A DNA stretch of 8,019 nt from Bacteroidota bacterium (GTDB lineage Bacteria; Bacteroidota; Rhodothermia; Rhodothermales; Bin80), in NCBI GenBank assembly GCA_026702635.1, contig JAPPBZ010000235.1, positions 1 to 8,019 on the forward strand. The letters are read 5' to 3'. Below the pieces are notes generated by a model. It had not been told where the DNA came from. It did no database searches and saw only the letters and a program-made list of their open reading frames with translations. The position numbers and the translations under genes were made by a program. How positions within the stretch are numbered: position 1 is the stretch's first letter; each line of letters begins with the position of its first letter. Of the stretch, positions 1 through 6,535 are shown one piece after another.

Positions 1-2
1 CA

Positions 3-512
3 GTGGATACAATGCCCGAGCCGGAGAGAAAACTCCTGGAGTTGATGCTTGAGGAGGGGGCTCCCATGATTGAATATATCCTAGGGAATATGGGCCTTGA
101 GGAGTTTCAGGAAGGTCCCTCCCGGGAACTCGTAGGGGCGCTGGTTGCTCTTTACCATGAACACACTGGGGAGTCCGACAAACTGGATTCGATCGACGTT
201 GGGCAGCTTCAACTCAGTGCACTCGGCCGGCAATTGGCCGCCGGCCTCCTGATACGTCAGCATGAGATTTCCAAGAAATGGGAAGAGAGAAAGATCGAGG
301 TCCCCAAACTGAATCAAAATCCAAAGCGTATTGCGAAGGATTGTATGCGGCGAGTCAAGAGAAAGTTGATCAAAGGAGAGATGAAAGAATTGATGTCCGG
401 GATAACAACCGCCGAAGAAGGTAGTGAGGCCCAACTCGAACTACAGGAGGAGTACCGAAAGAAGAGTCAGTACCTGATTTCTCTTGAGAAGGGGGAAATT
501 CTTGAGGGTTGA
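3..512 (+). CDS. dnaG: DNA primase DnaG, C-terminal part (5' end cut by window edge)
   Basis: This is the C-terminal end of a protein I read as the replicative DNA primase, which makes RNA primers at the fork and binds the DnaB helicase through its C-terminal domain. The frame is open to the window edge. The GTG at base 3 is only the first possible start inside the window and is probably an internal Val, so the catalytic zinc-finger and TOPRIM domains would lie outside. What is visible is a helical, charged segment starting PEPERKLLELML, then MIEYILGNMGLEEF, a second helical stretch LSALGRQLAAGLLIRQHE, and a basic tail with NPKRIAKDCMRRVKRK. This layout (ER-LL-LML, then EEF, then a W-E-R linker before the end) fits the helicase-binding region of DnaG in Rhodothermota-like bacteria. 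No catalytic motif is visible, so the call depends on recognising the tail alone. It converges on the dnaE operon. Confidence 0.72.
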   Translation: MDTMPEPERKLLELMLEEGAPMIEYILGNMGLEEFQEGPSRELVGALVALYHEHTGESDKLDSIDVGQLQLSALGRQLAAGLLIRQHEISKKWEERKIEVPKLNQNPKRIAKDCMRRVKRKLIKGEMKELMSGITTAEEGSEAQLELQEEYRKKSQYLISLEKGEILEG

Positions 513-658
513 ATGCCGGAGGCAGTCAGAACGAATACTCCAGTAAGTCCTGAATCAAGTAGGATTCACTGCCACGCAGTGTGGGTGCTTTTGGCATCAG
601 AGGCCGGTTGGCCCGGGAGTGGGGTTTTTAACAGGGCGGGGATTTCAGTGCGGCAGAA
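513..658. other. Convergent intergenic gap between dnaG and the sxtJ-like gene
   Basis: This 146-nt stretch between two convergent stop codons has no plausible gene. It holds a 6-bp perfect hairpin (CACTGC-cac-GCAGTG, 567-581) and an overlapping alternative hairpin (TGAATC/GATTCA, 551-568). Further on, a G-rich run leads into TTTTT near 622-630. One or more of these may end transcription from either side, but none is a textbook intrinsic terminator. Confidence 0.5.
567..594 (+). terminator. Possible weak terminator downstream of dnaG
   Basis: A perfect 6-bp stem CACTGC/GCAGTG with a 3-nt loop is followed within about 8 nt by a short TTTT run on the plus strand. It lies 55 nt after the dnaG stop and between convergent genes, which is the right place. 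The T tract is short and interrupted from the stem by TGGGTGC, so the assignment is weak. Confidence 0.28.
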
Positions 659-1075
659 TCAGTAGTAGCGCTCAAGGCGCTCGGGTGCCTCGGCATCGTA
701 TTCTTTGGAGATCCAGTAGGTTTTCGCGTCCGGGTCGAGTTTGCGCCGGAGCGGATCCTTCCCGAAGAATTTCATCAGTAAGCCAATCGGGATGAATAGG
801 AATACGAAGATTACAGTCAGTATAACCCGCGTCATGATGAAACCTAGAACCAGTGCCAGCGCCATCCATGGTTTGTAGAGTGGTCGCAATAATCCTGGGG
901 CAATCAGCCCGGTAACCAAGAGCAGACTGCCAATCCCCGCAACGACCACCACTCCCGGAATATCACGCCAGTAGAGTACACCGGCAACGATCAGGAACGC
1001 AATCCCAAGCGTGATCCCAAAGGAGCGAAGTTGACGGGGTCCTGTGTCAAGTGACTGTAATTCTTCACGCAGCAT
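659..1075 (-). CDS. SxtJ-family small membrane protein
   Basis: This is a 138-residue integral membrane protein, probably of the SxtJ family. The name comes from the saxitoxin cluster, and its biochemical role is not established. Hydrophobic segments lie at about residues 18-35, 41-60 and 71-100, the last long enough for two spans. Family-like landmarks are RSFGITLG near the N-terminus, LLRPLYKPWMALALVLG at 62-78, IPIGLLMKFFGKDPLRRKLDP at 95-115 (hydrophobic exit followed by a basic patch), and KTYW at 118-121. I chose the ATG at 1075. A TTG at 1102 would add nine residues but overlap the upstream gene more deeply. The ATG start overlaps the end of the amidotransferase gene by 11 nt, so it is probably the last gene of the dnaE operon. 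Homologues are often found beside carbamoyltransferase genes and DUF5989 proteins. Neither is seen here. Confidence 0.75.
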   Translation of the reverse strand: MLREELQSLDTGPRQLRSFGITLGIAFLIVAGVLYWRDIPGVVVVAGIGSLLLVTGLIAPGLLRPLYKPWMALALVLGFIMTRVILTVIFVFLFIPIGLLMKFFGKDPLRRKLDPDAKTYWISKEYDAEAPERLERYY

Positions 1076-1751
1076 GTTCGTATTCCAGGGCCTGTCGTAC
1101 AAGGTTACGGAATAAGGAGTACACTCTCATCCGTTCCGGATGAAATTGTACACCAATATGGATACCGTCTTTGCGTTCGATGGCTTCAATGGTGCCATCT
1201 GGGCTCTGAGCGCTCACAATATAGCCGGTTCCTGGATCACATACGGCCTGGAAATGGCGGGAATTCACAACGTTAACTTCCGAATCCCAGATCTTCGCCA
1301 AGTGGCTGTTTGGGAGAATTTTCATCGGGTGGTCAGCGGCTCCTCGTTTTTCACTGTGCACGCATGTACCGGTGACCTGCTTTTCGACGTCTGCATAAAG
1401 CGTCCCCCCGGCCCGGACAGAAAGCAGTTGCATACCATAGCAAATTCCAAGGATAGGCAGATTCCGTTCAATTGCCACATCCAGAATCAGGTTGTCAGAC
1501 TTCCACCGCTTCGGGTTGACGGGATCCAATTGTGCGGGGAGGGTTCCAATCATATTGATGGTGATACCGGGGCCACCGGGGATGATTAGTCCTTGAAGCG
1601 GATCACAAAGTTGTTTTGCTTCCACTGGAGAATTCACCAGTGGAAGAAGCATCGGTTGCCCCTGAGCGGCCCTGACCGCACTTACGTAGGTATGATCAAG
1701 CTGGTACTGTTCGTCTTCAAAAGACGTCGTTATACCAATTAATGGTCTCAT
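1065..1751 (-). CDS. Class I glutamine amidotransferase-like hydrolase (peptidase C26 / PuuD-like)
   Basis: This 228-residue single-domain protein belongs to the class I glutamine amidotransferase fold and most resembles the peptidase C26 branch, which includes gamma-glutamyl-GABA hydrolase (PuuD). Such enzymes use a Cys-His-Glu triad to hydrolyse gamma-glutamyl amides. Visible motifs are RPLIGIT at the start, LIIPGGPG at 55-62 (oxyanion region), GICYGMQLL with nucleophile C104, GGTLYADV at 115-122, VNSRHFQAV at 162-170, and GVQFHPE with H204 and E206. The triad is complete. The substrate cannot be told from sequence. No putrescine or GABA genes are nearby, so a polyamine role is not supported by context. 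It starts with an ATGA overlap on the Smr gene's stop and its end overlaps the sxtJ-like start, so translation is probably coupled. Confidence 0.88.
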   Translation of the reverse strand: MRPLIGITTSFEDEQYQLDHTYVSAVRAAQGQPMLLPLVNSPVEAKQLCDPLQGLIIPGGPGITINMIGTLPAQLDPVNPKRWKSDNLILDVAIERNLPILGICYGMQLLSVRAGGTLYADVEKQVTGTCVHSEKRGAADHPMKILPNSHLAKIWDSEVNVVNSRHFQAVCDPGTGYIVSAQSPDGTIEAIERKDGIHIGVQFHPERMRVYSLFRNLVRQALEYEHAA

Positions 1752-2080
1752 GAATGGCTGATATTACGCAAGGTCATACGTCCGGGGATGTGACGGTTTC
1801 CCCTTCTTCGTAAGGCAACAATCATATGACCTTCAGACTTGAACGCGCTGCTCACATGCAGTGCAAGTTCCCTATTCTCAATCAACTCGGTGAGTGCAGA
1901 TTTGATCGTGCGCTTGCCAGGAGTTGAAGTAGACATTCCGTGAATCAATCGCACCGAGTCCCGGCCGCGGCGTACAGATTCAATGATTAGCTGGCGGGCA
2001 AGGTGTAGCGCTTCGTTTACTGTACAGCCGTGTAAATCCAGTTCCGGGCGGATTCCATCATCGGTGAGGCGGGGCCTCAT
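1748..2080 (-). CDS. Stand-alone Smr-domain protein
   Basis: This 110-residue protein consists of little more than an Smr domain, the fold found at the C-terminus of MutS2 and in small proteins that cleave or bind branched DNA or RNA. Visible are LDLHG (14-18) followed by TVNEAL, an amphipathic helix, VRLIHG (43-48), and a closing strand HMIVALRRR (85-93), in the usual Smr order. The second motif is unusual: the family normally reads HGxGxG, but here it is HGMSTSTPG, so the glycine loop is altered. The C-terminal tail is basic (GNRHIPGRMTLRN). The start is fixed by a 4-nt ATGA overlap with the arsC stop, and its own stop overlaps the next start in the same way. Whether it is a nuclease here is unknown. 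Confidence 0.8.
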   Translation of the reverse strand: MRPRLTDDGIRPELDLHGCTVNEALHLARQLIIESVRRGRDSVRLIHGMSTSTPGKRTIKSALTELIENRELALHVSSAFKSEGHMIVALRRRGNRHIPGRMTLRNISHS

Positions 2081-2496
2081 GACGGAGGTGGACGAAAGTA
2101 GTTCTCAATCCAGAGATGTATTTGCTGTTGCACACGCCGAAAGGCTGCGAGCTTTTCAGCATCTGAGCCACTGGTTGCACGGGGGTCCTCAAAACGGCGA
2201 TGAATATTACTTCTGGCAGGAACGAATGGACAGGCTTCACGCGCAGAATCACACACGGTCACAACAGTGTCCAGGTTCATTGACAGGAATTCACGGACGT
2301 TTTTGGAGGTTTGGCTCTGGATGTCAATCCCGATTTCATCCATGGCACGGACTGCGAATGGGCTCACATCTCTCGGTTCCGTCCCCGCACTGTACACTTC
2401 ATAGTGATCGCCATAAAGGTGTTTCAGCAAACCTTCTGCCATTTGCGAGCGGGACGAGTTATGCGTACAAACAAATAATACCGTCGGCTTATTCAT
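2077..2496 (-). CDS. arsC: Arsenate reductase, thioredoxin-coupled (LMW-phosphatase fold)
   Basis: This cytoplasmic enzyme of 139 residues reduces arsenate to arsenite, using a low-molecular-weight tyrosine phosphatase fold and an intramolecular cysteine relay recharged by thioredoxin. The P-loop CTHNSSRS holds nucleophile C10 and R16. The relay cysteines C82 and C89 fall at the same numbers as in the Staphylococcus pI258 enzyme, and D105 in FEDPR is the expected general acid. This relay separates it from plain phosphatases. I chose the ATG at 2496, which puts VLFVC directly before the P-loop. A TTG at 2541 would add 15 residues and lie deep in dnaE. The start overlaps the dnaE stop by 8 nt (ATGAATAA), implying translational coupling. 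No arsR, arsB or acr3 is in the window, so it is an orphan inside a replication-led operon. Confidence 0.92.
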   Translation of the reverse strand: MNKPTVLFVCTHNSSRSQMAEGLLKHLYGDHYEVYSAGTEPRDVSPFAVRAMDEIGIDIQSQTSKNVREFLSMNLDTVVTVCDSAREACPFVPARSNIHRRFEDPRATSGSDAEKLAAFRRVQQQIHLWIENYFRPPPS

Positions 2497-5400
2497 CGTG
2501 TTTTTTCTCTTTCCACTCAAGGTGAACCTTGTCGGCTCCAAACGTAGATGCCAGGGTTAACATGATGTCCGAATTCGCCTCTATGGTCGTGTCCTCGCTG
2601 ACGAGTTTCAATTCCTGATCCTTTTCCTTGACCTTAAAGAAAAGTTTCTTTTCTCCCGGGTTCTTTTTGCAGATCTGAATGAAATCATTCAGATCTTTGT
2701 CATTTAGCTGCTCGAAGTCTGGAGAGATAACAATATTATCAAGAAGTTCACCGCGGATTGCGCTCAGTGGAATAATACGGCGAACAAGGATTTTGAGAGA
2801 TCCACCACTCTCTTCAATCTCACCGGAAGCCATCACAAGGGCATTCTCCTTGAGATCTTTTTCAACCTCAGCATGCACGGAAGGAAAACAGACGAGCTCC
2901 GCCTGTCCCGTACGGTCCTCGAGCATCGCGGATGACATCATATCTCCTTTGCGAGTTTTTTTTGGCTTGACCAGAGTAATGACACCACAGACGGAGCGGT
3001 ATGGCTTTTCTTCGCTCCTGGCAGCAAGCGCGGCAATGCCTGCCAGGTCGGAGTCAGAAGAGGAGCGCTGTTCAATTTCCCAGCCATCCAGCGGATGCCC
3101 GGAGATATAAAAGCCAGCCAACTCCCGCTCCATCGCAAGTATTTCGGAGTGGGGCCACTCTTTACATGTGGGTAGACTTGGTTCTGGTCTCTCGGTAGTT
3201 GAATCGCCTTCTGCAAACAGAAAGCCTTGCCCCCGCTTCTCATCCTCCCTTGCGTGTTCCGCAAAATGAATGGCAAGGTCCAGAGCCTCAACGATTTGTG
3301 CCCGATGTTCTCCAAATCGGTCCAGGGCTCCCACACGTGCTAGAGACTCCAGCGACTTTTTGTTGAGGATATGCGGGTCCAAGCGCTTCACAAACTGGAA
3401 GAGACTTTTTGCCGGTCCCTCTTTGTCCCGGCTTTCCACGATATGGTCAACTGCGGTTCGGGCTACCCCCTTGACAGAGGATAGTCCAAAGTGAATCTTT
3501 CCCTTCTCATCAACGGAAAAATCCTCCCTGCTGTGTGTCACGGATGGGGGCTGAGGTTGCAGGCGTAGGCGCCGTGCCTCATCCAGCATTGAGATGAATC
3601 TTTTTGAATCGCCAGAGGCGTGCGACAGGACCGCGGCCATGAATTCAGCCTTGTGATGCGTTTTCAGATATGCAGTCTGGTACGCGATAAGTGAATAGGC
3701 AACACTATGGCTGTTATGTACCACAAAGCCATTCGCAATATAGTTATGGTCTTCCTCTACAGTAAGATCGTACGTATGTGCGTGACCTGCCGGGATGATT
3801 TCTACGATGTTGTCCCAGATGACTTTCACACCGGTATCAATCACGCAGGTACTCTCTTCGCCATAATGAGCGGGAACCGGCGAAAATTCGGGTTCGATCG
3901 TTGCGATCTGATCCCCCGCGCGAAGATTTCCCAGGTGCTGCCAGTCTCCTTGTATGCGGAACCGGTGCGTAGAGGTTGTACGAATGCGTCGTCCATTTTG
4001 CGTCACCAGCTCAAAAACCTGCTTGAATCCGTTATAGTGAACAGCCTCTACATTGCGGGGAACCAGGACACCATCTTGCGCGAGTGCGTAGACCTGAAAT
4101 CCCTCCCAGCCTTCTTCATGGAGTTGACGAACAGTAATCTGTGTACCTGTGCATGCATCCATGATGAGGGTGGATTCTTCGACACATTTATTGAATCCGT
4201 AACCCGCAAATTTATCCATCATGTCAAAGACTTCTTCCGCAGTTGTTTCGGAGATCCCGCGTTCTTTTGCCCCCTCTACGAACCGACTGCGCTGGGCGCT
4301 CATTACGGATTTTTTCTTCTTCCCCATTGCCCGACGTAAGATATCTGCTGCGCCAAGCGAATAGCCTCCCATGACCTGTGCCATTTGCATGACTTGTTCC
4401 TGAAATACGGGGAGTCCATAGGTAGACTTCAATACTGGTTCGAGGATCTCATGCGGGTATTTGATTGGCTCGTCACCATGTTTGCGCTTGATATAGCTCG
4501 GAATTAAGTCCATTGGTCCCGGCCGGTAGAGTGCATTCATGGCAATTAAATCATCCAGCGACGTAGGCTTCAACTGCTCGAGCCACTTGCGCATACCGTC
4601 TGATTCAAACTGAAAAATACCGTTTGTATCTGCCCGTTGAAAGAGTTCAAATGTATGGGCATCGTCCAGCGGCAGTGCGTCCATATCGGGTGCATTACCG
4701 GTACGATCTCGGATAATTTTACAGGTGTCGTTGATGATGGTCAGGGTTGAAAGTCCCAGAAAGTCCATCTTGAGCAAGCCGAAATCCTCAACCCAATCTC
4801 CCGAGTACTGGGTTGTCAGAACCTGCTCTTCCTTGTTTTTTGTGGTGGCAACGGGGATGTAATCACTGACTGTACCGGGTGCAATAATGACTCCGGCAGC
4901 ATGAACTCCGGTGTGTCTTGCGCATCCTTCTAGAACCCGTGAGGCCTTTATTAGGGTCTTGAGATCCTTTCGGTCGGATTTTGGCAATTCTCTTAGTTCC
5001 GGGACGGACTTCAATGCCTCCTCCAGACTGGTTCCAAACGGGATGGATTTGGCAAGTTTATCCGCTTCTTGGAGTGGGATCCTGAGAACCCGTGCCACAT
5101 CCCGAATAACCGTGCGCGCCCCCATAGTGCCGAAAGTGACGATCTGGCTGACATTTAATTGTCCATATTTTTTGATCACGTAATCAATCACCTTTGCTCG
5201 CCCGTGGTCGTCAAAATCAATATCAATATCTGGCATGGAAATGCGCTCTGGATTCAGAAAGCGTTCGAAGAGTAGATCATATTTGAGAGGATCTACGTTC
5301 GTAATTCCAAGGCAGTATGCTACCGCACTGCCAGCTGCCGAGCCTCGCCCGGGACCGACGGACACACCCATTTCACGAGCGGCAGTGGTAAAATCCTGCA

Positions 5401-6424
5401 CGATCAGAAAGTAGCCAGCGTATCCCATTTCGCGAATGATGCCCAGCTCGTTGCGCAGGCGGGCCTGCACGGAATCTGAGAACTCCGGGTACCGCTTTCT
5501 GCCCCGCTCAAACACCATATGTTCCAGATATTTGTCTGCGTTATCTCCAAATTCATCGGGGATCTGGAAGTGTGGCATCAGAAGCTTTCCCATAGGCAGA
5601 TCGAACTGGCATTTCTCTGCTATCGCCAGGCTATTTTCCATCCAAACGGCAGTGTCTGGTTTCTTCCCTAGACTGGCACGCATTTCGTCTGCAGACTTCA
5701 GATAGAACTCTTTCTTGTCAAAACGAAGGCGCTGCGGATCATCGAAATCCTTTCCTGTCTGAAGGCAGAGGAGGATGTCCTGTGCGAAAGCATCCTCCTT
5801 CATGACATAGTGGACATCGTTGGTCGCGACCACATTCAGGTTGAATTCAGTGGCCCATTTCAGGAGCGTCTCATTGACCAAGGCCTGCTCCCTAATACCG
5901 TGGTTTTGGATCTCGACATAGTAATCATCAGTGCCAAACAGATCCAGGTACTTTTTGAGCAATTCGCGTGCTTGGTCTAGGTTGCCGTTGAGGATCGCCT
6001 GGGGGATTTGCCCCTGGAGGCAGCAGGTCGTTGCAACGAGACCTTCCCGATATTTTGTAAGAAGATCAAAATCAATGCGGGGTTTGAAATAAAACCCATC
6101 CAAAAATGACAGAGAGGACAGCTTGATCAGGTTTCGATATCCCACCTCGTTCTTGGCCCACAGGACCTGATGATATCGTACCCGGTCCGTCCGTTCCTTC
6201 ATAGGACTTGTGCAGAGATAAAACTCGCAACCTATCACAGGTCGGATTCCATTGCGTTTGGCGATCGAGTGAAATTCTGGTACACCATAAAGATTGCCAT
6301 GATCGGTAATGCCCAAAGCATTCATACCAAGTTTTTTTGCCTGCGCTACGAGAGAGTCAATCCGTGCAGCTCCATCCAGCAAGGAGTAGGAGGTATGGCA
6401 GTGCAAATGGCAGAATTCAGACAT
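2489..6424 (-). CDS. dnaE: DNA polymerase III alpha subunit, interrupted by an in-frame mini-intein
   Basis: This is the replicative polymerase, 1311 codons as encoded and 1153 residues after removal of the intein at 747-904, close to the 1160 of E. coli DnaE. Domains in order: PHP (about 1-275), catalytic core with PDIDIDF carrying D401 and D403 and a third aspartate D554 in KMDFLG, fingers (about 565-970, split by the intein), helix-hairpin-helix near 980-1003, internal clamp-binding motif QGFLF (1066-1070), and an OB fold (about 1143-1220). The PHP site keeps all nine metal ligands (H8, H10, D17, H42, E67, H85, C135, D203, H205), suggesting intrinsic 3'-5' exonuclease proofreading. The ATG at 6424 is the only reasonable start, since stops close the frame upstream, although its Shine-Dalgarno is poor. 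It heads a five-gene operon. Confidence 0.97.
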   Translation of the reverse strand: MSEFCHLHCHTSYSLLDGAARIDSLVAQAKKLGMNALGITDHGNLYGVPEFHSIAKRNGIRPVIGCEFYLCTSPMKERTDRVRYHQVLWAKNEVGYRNLIKLSSLSFLDGFYFKPRIDFDLLTKYREGLVATTCCLQGQIPQAILNGNLDQARELLKKYLDLFGTDDYYVEIQNHGIREQALVNETLLKWATEFNLNVVATNDVHYVMKEDAFAQDILLCLQTGKDFDDPQRLRFDKKEFYLKSADEMRASLGKKPDTAVWMENSLAIAEKCQFDLPMGKLLMPHFQIPDEFGDNADKYLEHMVFERGRKRYPEFSDSVQARLRNELGIIREMGYAGYFLIVQDFTTAAREMGVSVGPGRGSAAGSAVAYCLGITNVDPLKYDLLFERFLNPERISMPDIDIDFDDHGRAKVIDYVIKKYGQLNVSQIVTFGTMGARTVIRDVARVLRIPLQEADKLAKSIPFGTSLEEALKSVPELRELPKSDRKDLKTLIKASRVLEGCARHTGVHAAGVIIAPGTVSDYIPVATTKNKEEQVLTTQYSGDWVEDFGLLKMDFLGLSTLTIINDTCKIIRDRTGNAPDMDALPLDDAHTFELFQRADTNGIFQFESDGMRKWLEQLKPTSLDDLIAMNALYRPGPMDLIPSYIKRKHGDEPIKYPHEILEPVLKSTYGLPVFQEQVMQMAQVMGGYSLGAADILRRAMGKKKKSVMSAQRSRFVEGAKERGISETTAEEVFDMMDKFAGYGFNKCVEESTLIMDACTGTQITVRQLHEEGWEGFQVYALAQDGVLVPRNVEAVHYNGFKQVFELVTQNGRRIRTTSTHRFRIQGDWQHLGNLRAGDQIATIEPEFSPVPAHYGEESTCVIDTGVKVIWDNIVEIIPAGHAHTYDLTVEEDHNYIANGFVVHNSHSVAYSLIAYQTAYLKTHHKAEFMAAVLSHASGDSKRFISMLDEARRLRLQPQPPSVTHSREDFSVDEKGKIHFGLSSVKGVARTAVDHIVESRDKEGPAKSLFQFVKRLDPHILNKKSLESLARVGALDRFGEHRAQIVEALDLAIHFAEHAREDEKRGQGFLFAEGDSTTERPEPSLPTCKEWPHSEILAMERELAGFYISGHPLDGWEIEQRSSSDSDLAGIAALAARSEEKPYRSVCGVITLVKPKKTRKGDMMSSAMLEDRTGQAELVCFPSVHAEVEKDLKENALVMASGEIEESGGSLKILVRRIIPLSAIRGELLDNIVISPDFEQLNDKDLNDFIQICKKNPGEKKLFFKVKEKDQELKLVSEDTTIEANSDIMLTLASTFGADKVHLEWKEKKHDE
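3713..4186 (-). other. DnaE mini-intein, 158 residues, contiguous, no endonuclease
   Basis: This in-frame insertion splits the conserved DnaE block GYGFNK/SHS. Removing it restores a sequence nearly identical to E. coli DnaE (GYGFNKSHS-AY). Splicing elements, in intein numbering, are C1 at the start of block A (CVEESTLI), T71 and H74 in block B (TSTH), block F around YDLTVEEDHNYIANG with D140 and H147, and block G ending H157-N158. The +1 extein residue is Ser905. These are the residues needed for a standard class 1 reaction: acyl shift at C1, transfer to Ser+1, then Asn cyclisation. Only about 50 residues separate the block B region from block F, with no LAGLIDADG or other nuclease motif, so it cannot home by itself. 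Two further cysteines, C12 and C114, lie in the intein. Confidence 0.96.
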
Positions 6425-6461
6425 ACAAGTACAGCAATCTCTATGAAGAAGGATTAAACGA

Positions 6462-6487
6462 CAAAGATAAGCAGTAGCGGCACCGAA
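6462..6487 (-). promoter_or_regulatory. Probable dnaE operon promoter, Bacteroidota type
   Basis: Read on the minus strand, TATCTTTG (6469 to 6462) is an exact match to the Bacteroidota -7 consensus TAnnTTTG. A partial -33 element, TTCG (6487 to 6484, consensus TTTG), precedes it at near-normal spacing. The box ends 37 nt before the dnaE ATG, giving a leader of about 30 nt. The -33 match is poor, so this is a good but unproven candidate. Confidence 0.5.
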
Positions 6488-6535
6488 TTACACTTTCTCT
6501 CAGTCTTCTGGCTCTCATTCGGAGATCGACAACAA

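Noticed and set aside
1140..1589. 149-codon plus-strand open frame opposite the amidotransferase gene
   Set aside because: It is a shadow of a gene with a complete catalytic triad on the other strand, and its translation has no family likeness.
1983..2525. 180-codon plus-strand open frame opposite arsC and smr
   Set aside because: It spans two well-supported genes on the opposite strand and reads as a low-information His/Ser/Arg-rich shadow.
2497..2541. A longer arsC with a TTG start at 2541
   Set aside because: The extra 15 residues lie within dnaE and are not part of the family. The ATG at 2496 puts the P-loop Cys at position 10, as in the known enzyme.
3713..4186. Split intein, as in cyanobacterial DnaE
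   Set aside because: The N- and C-terminal intein blocks are in one uninterrupted frame with the extein, with no stop or new start between them.
3707..4339. A 210-codon plus-strand open frame lying almost exactly opposite the intein
   Set aside because: It is antisense to continuous dnaE/intein coding sequence, its translation shows no recognisable domain, and the minus-strand frame explains every base. It is not a nested homing endonuclease: no LAGLIDADG, HNH or GIY-YIG motif is visible.
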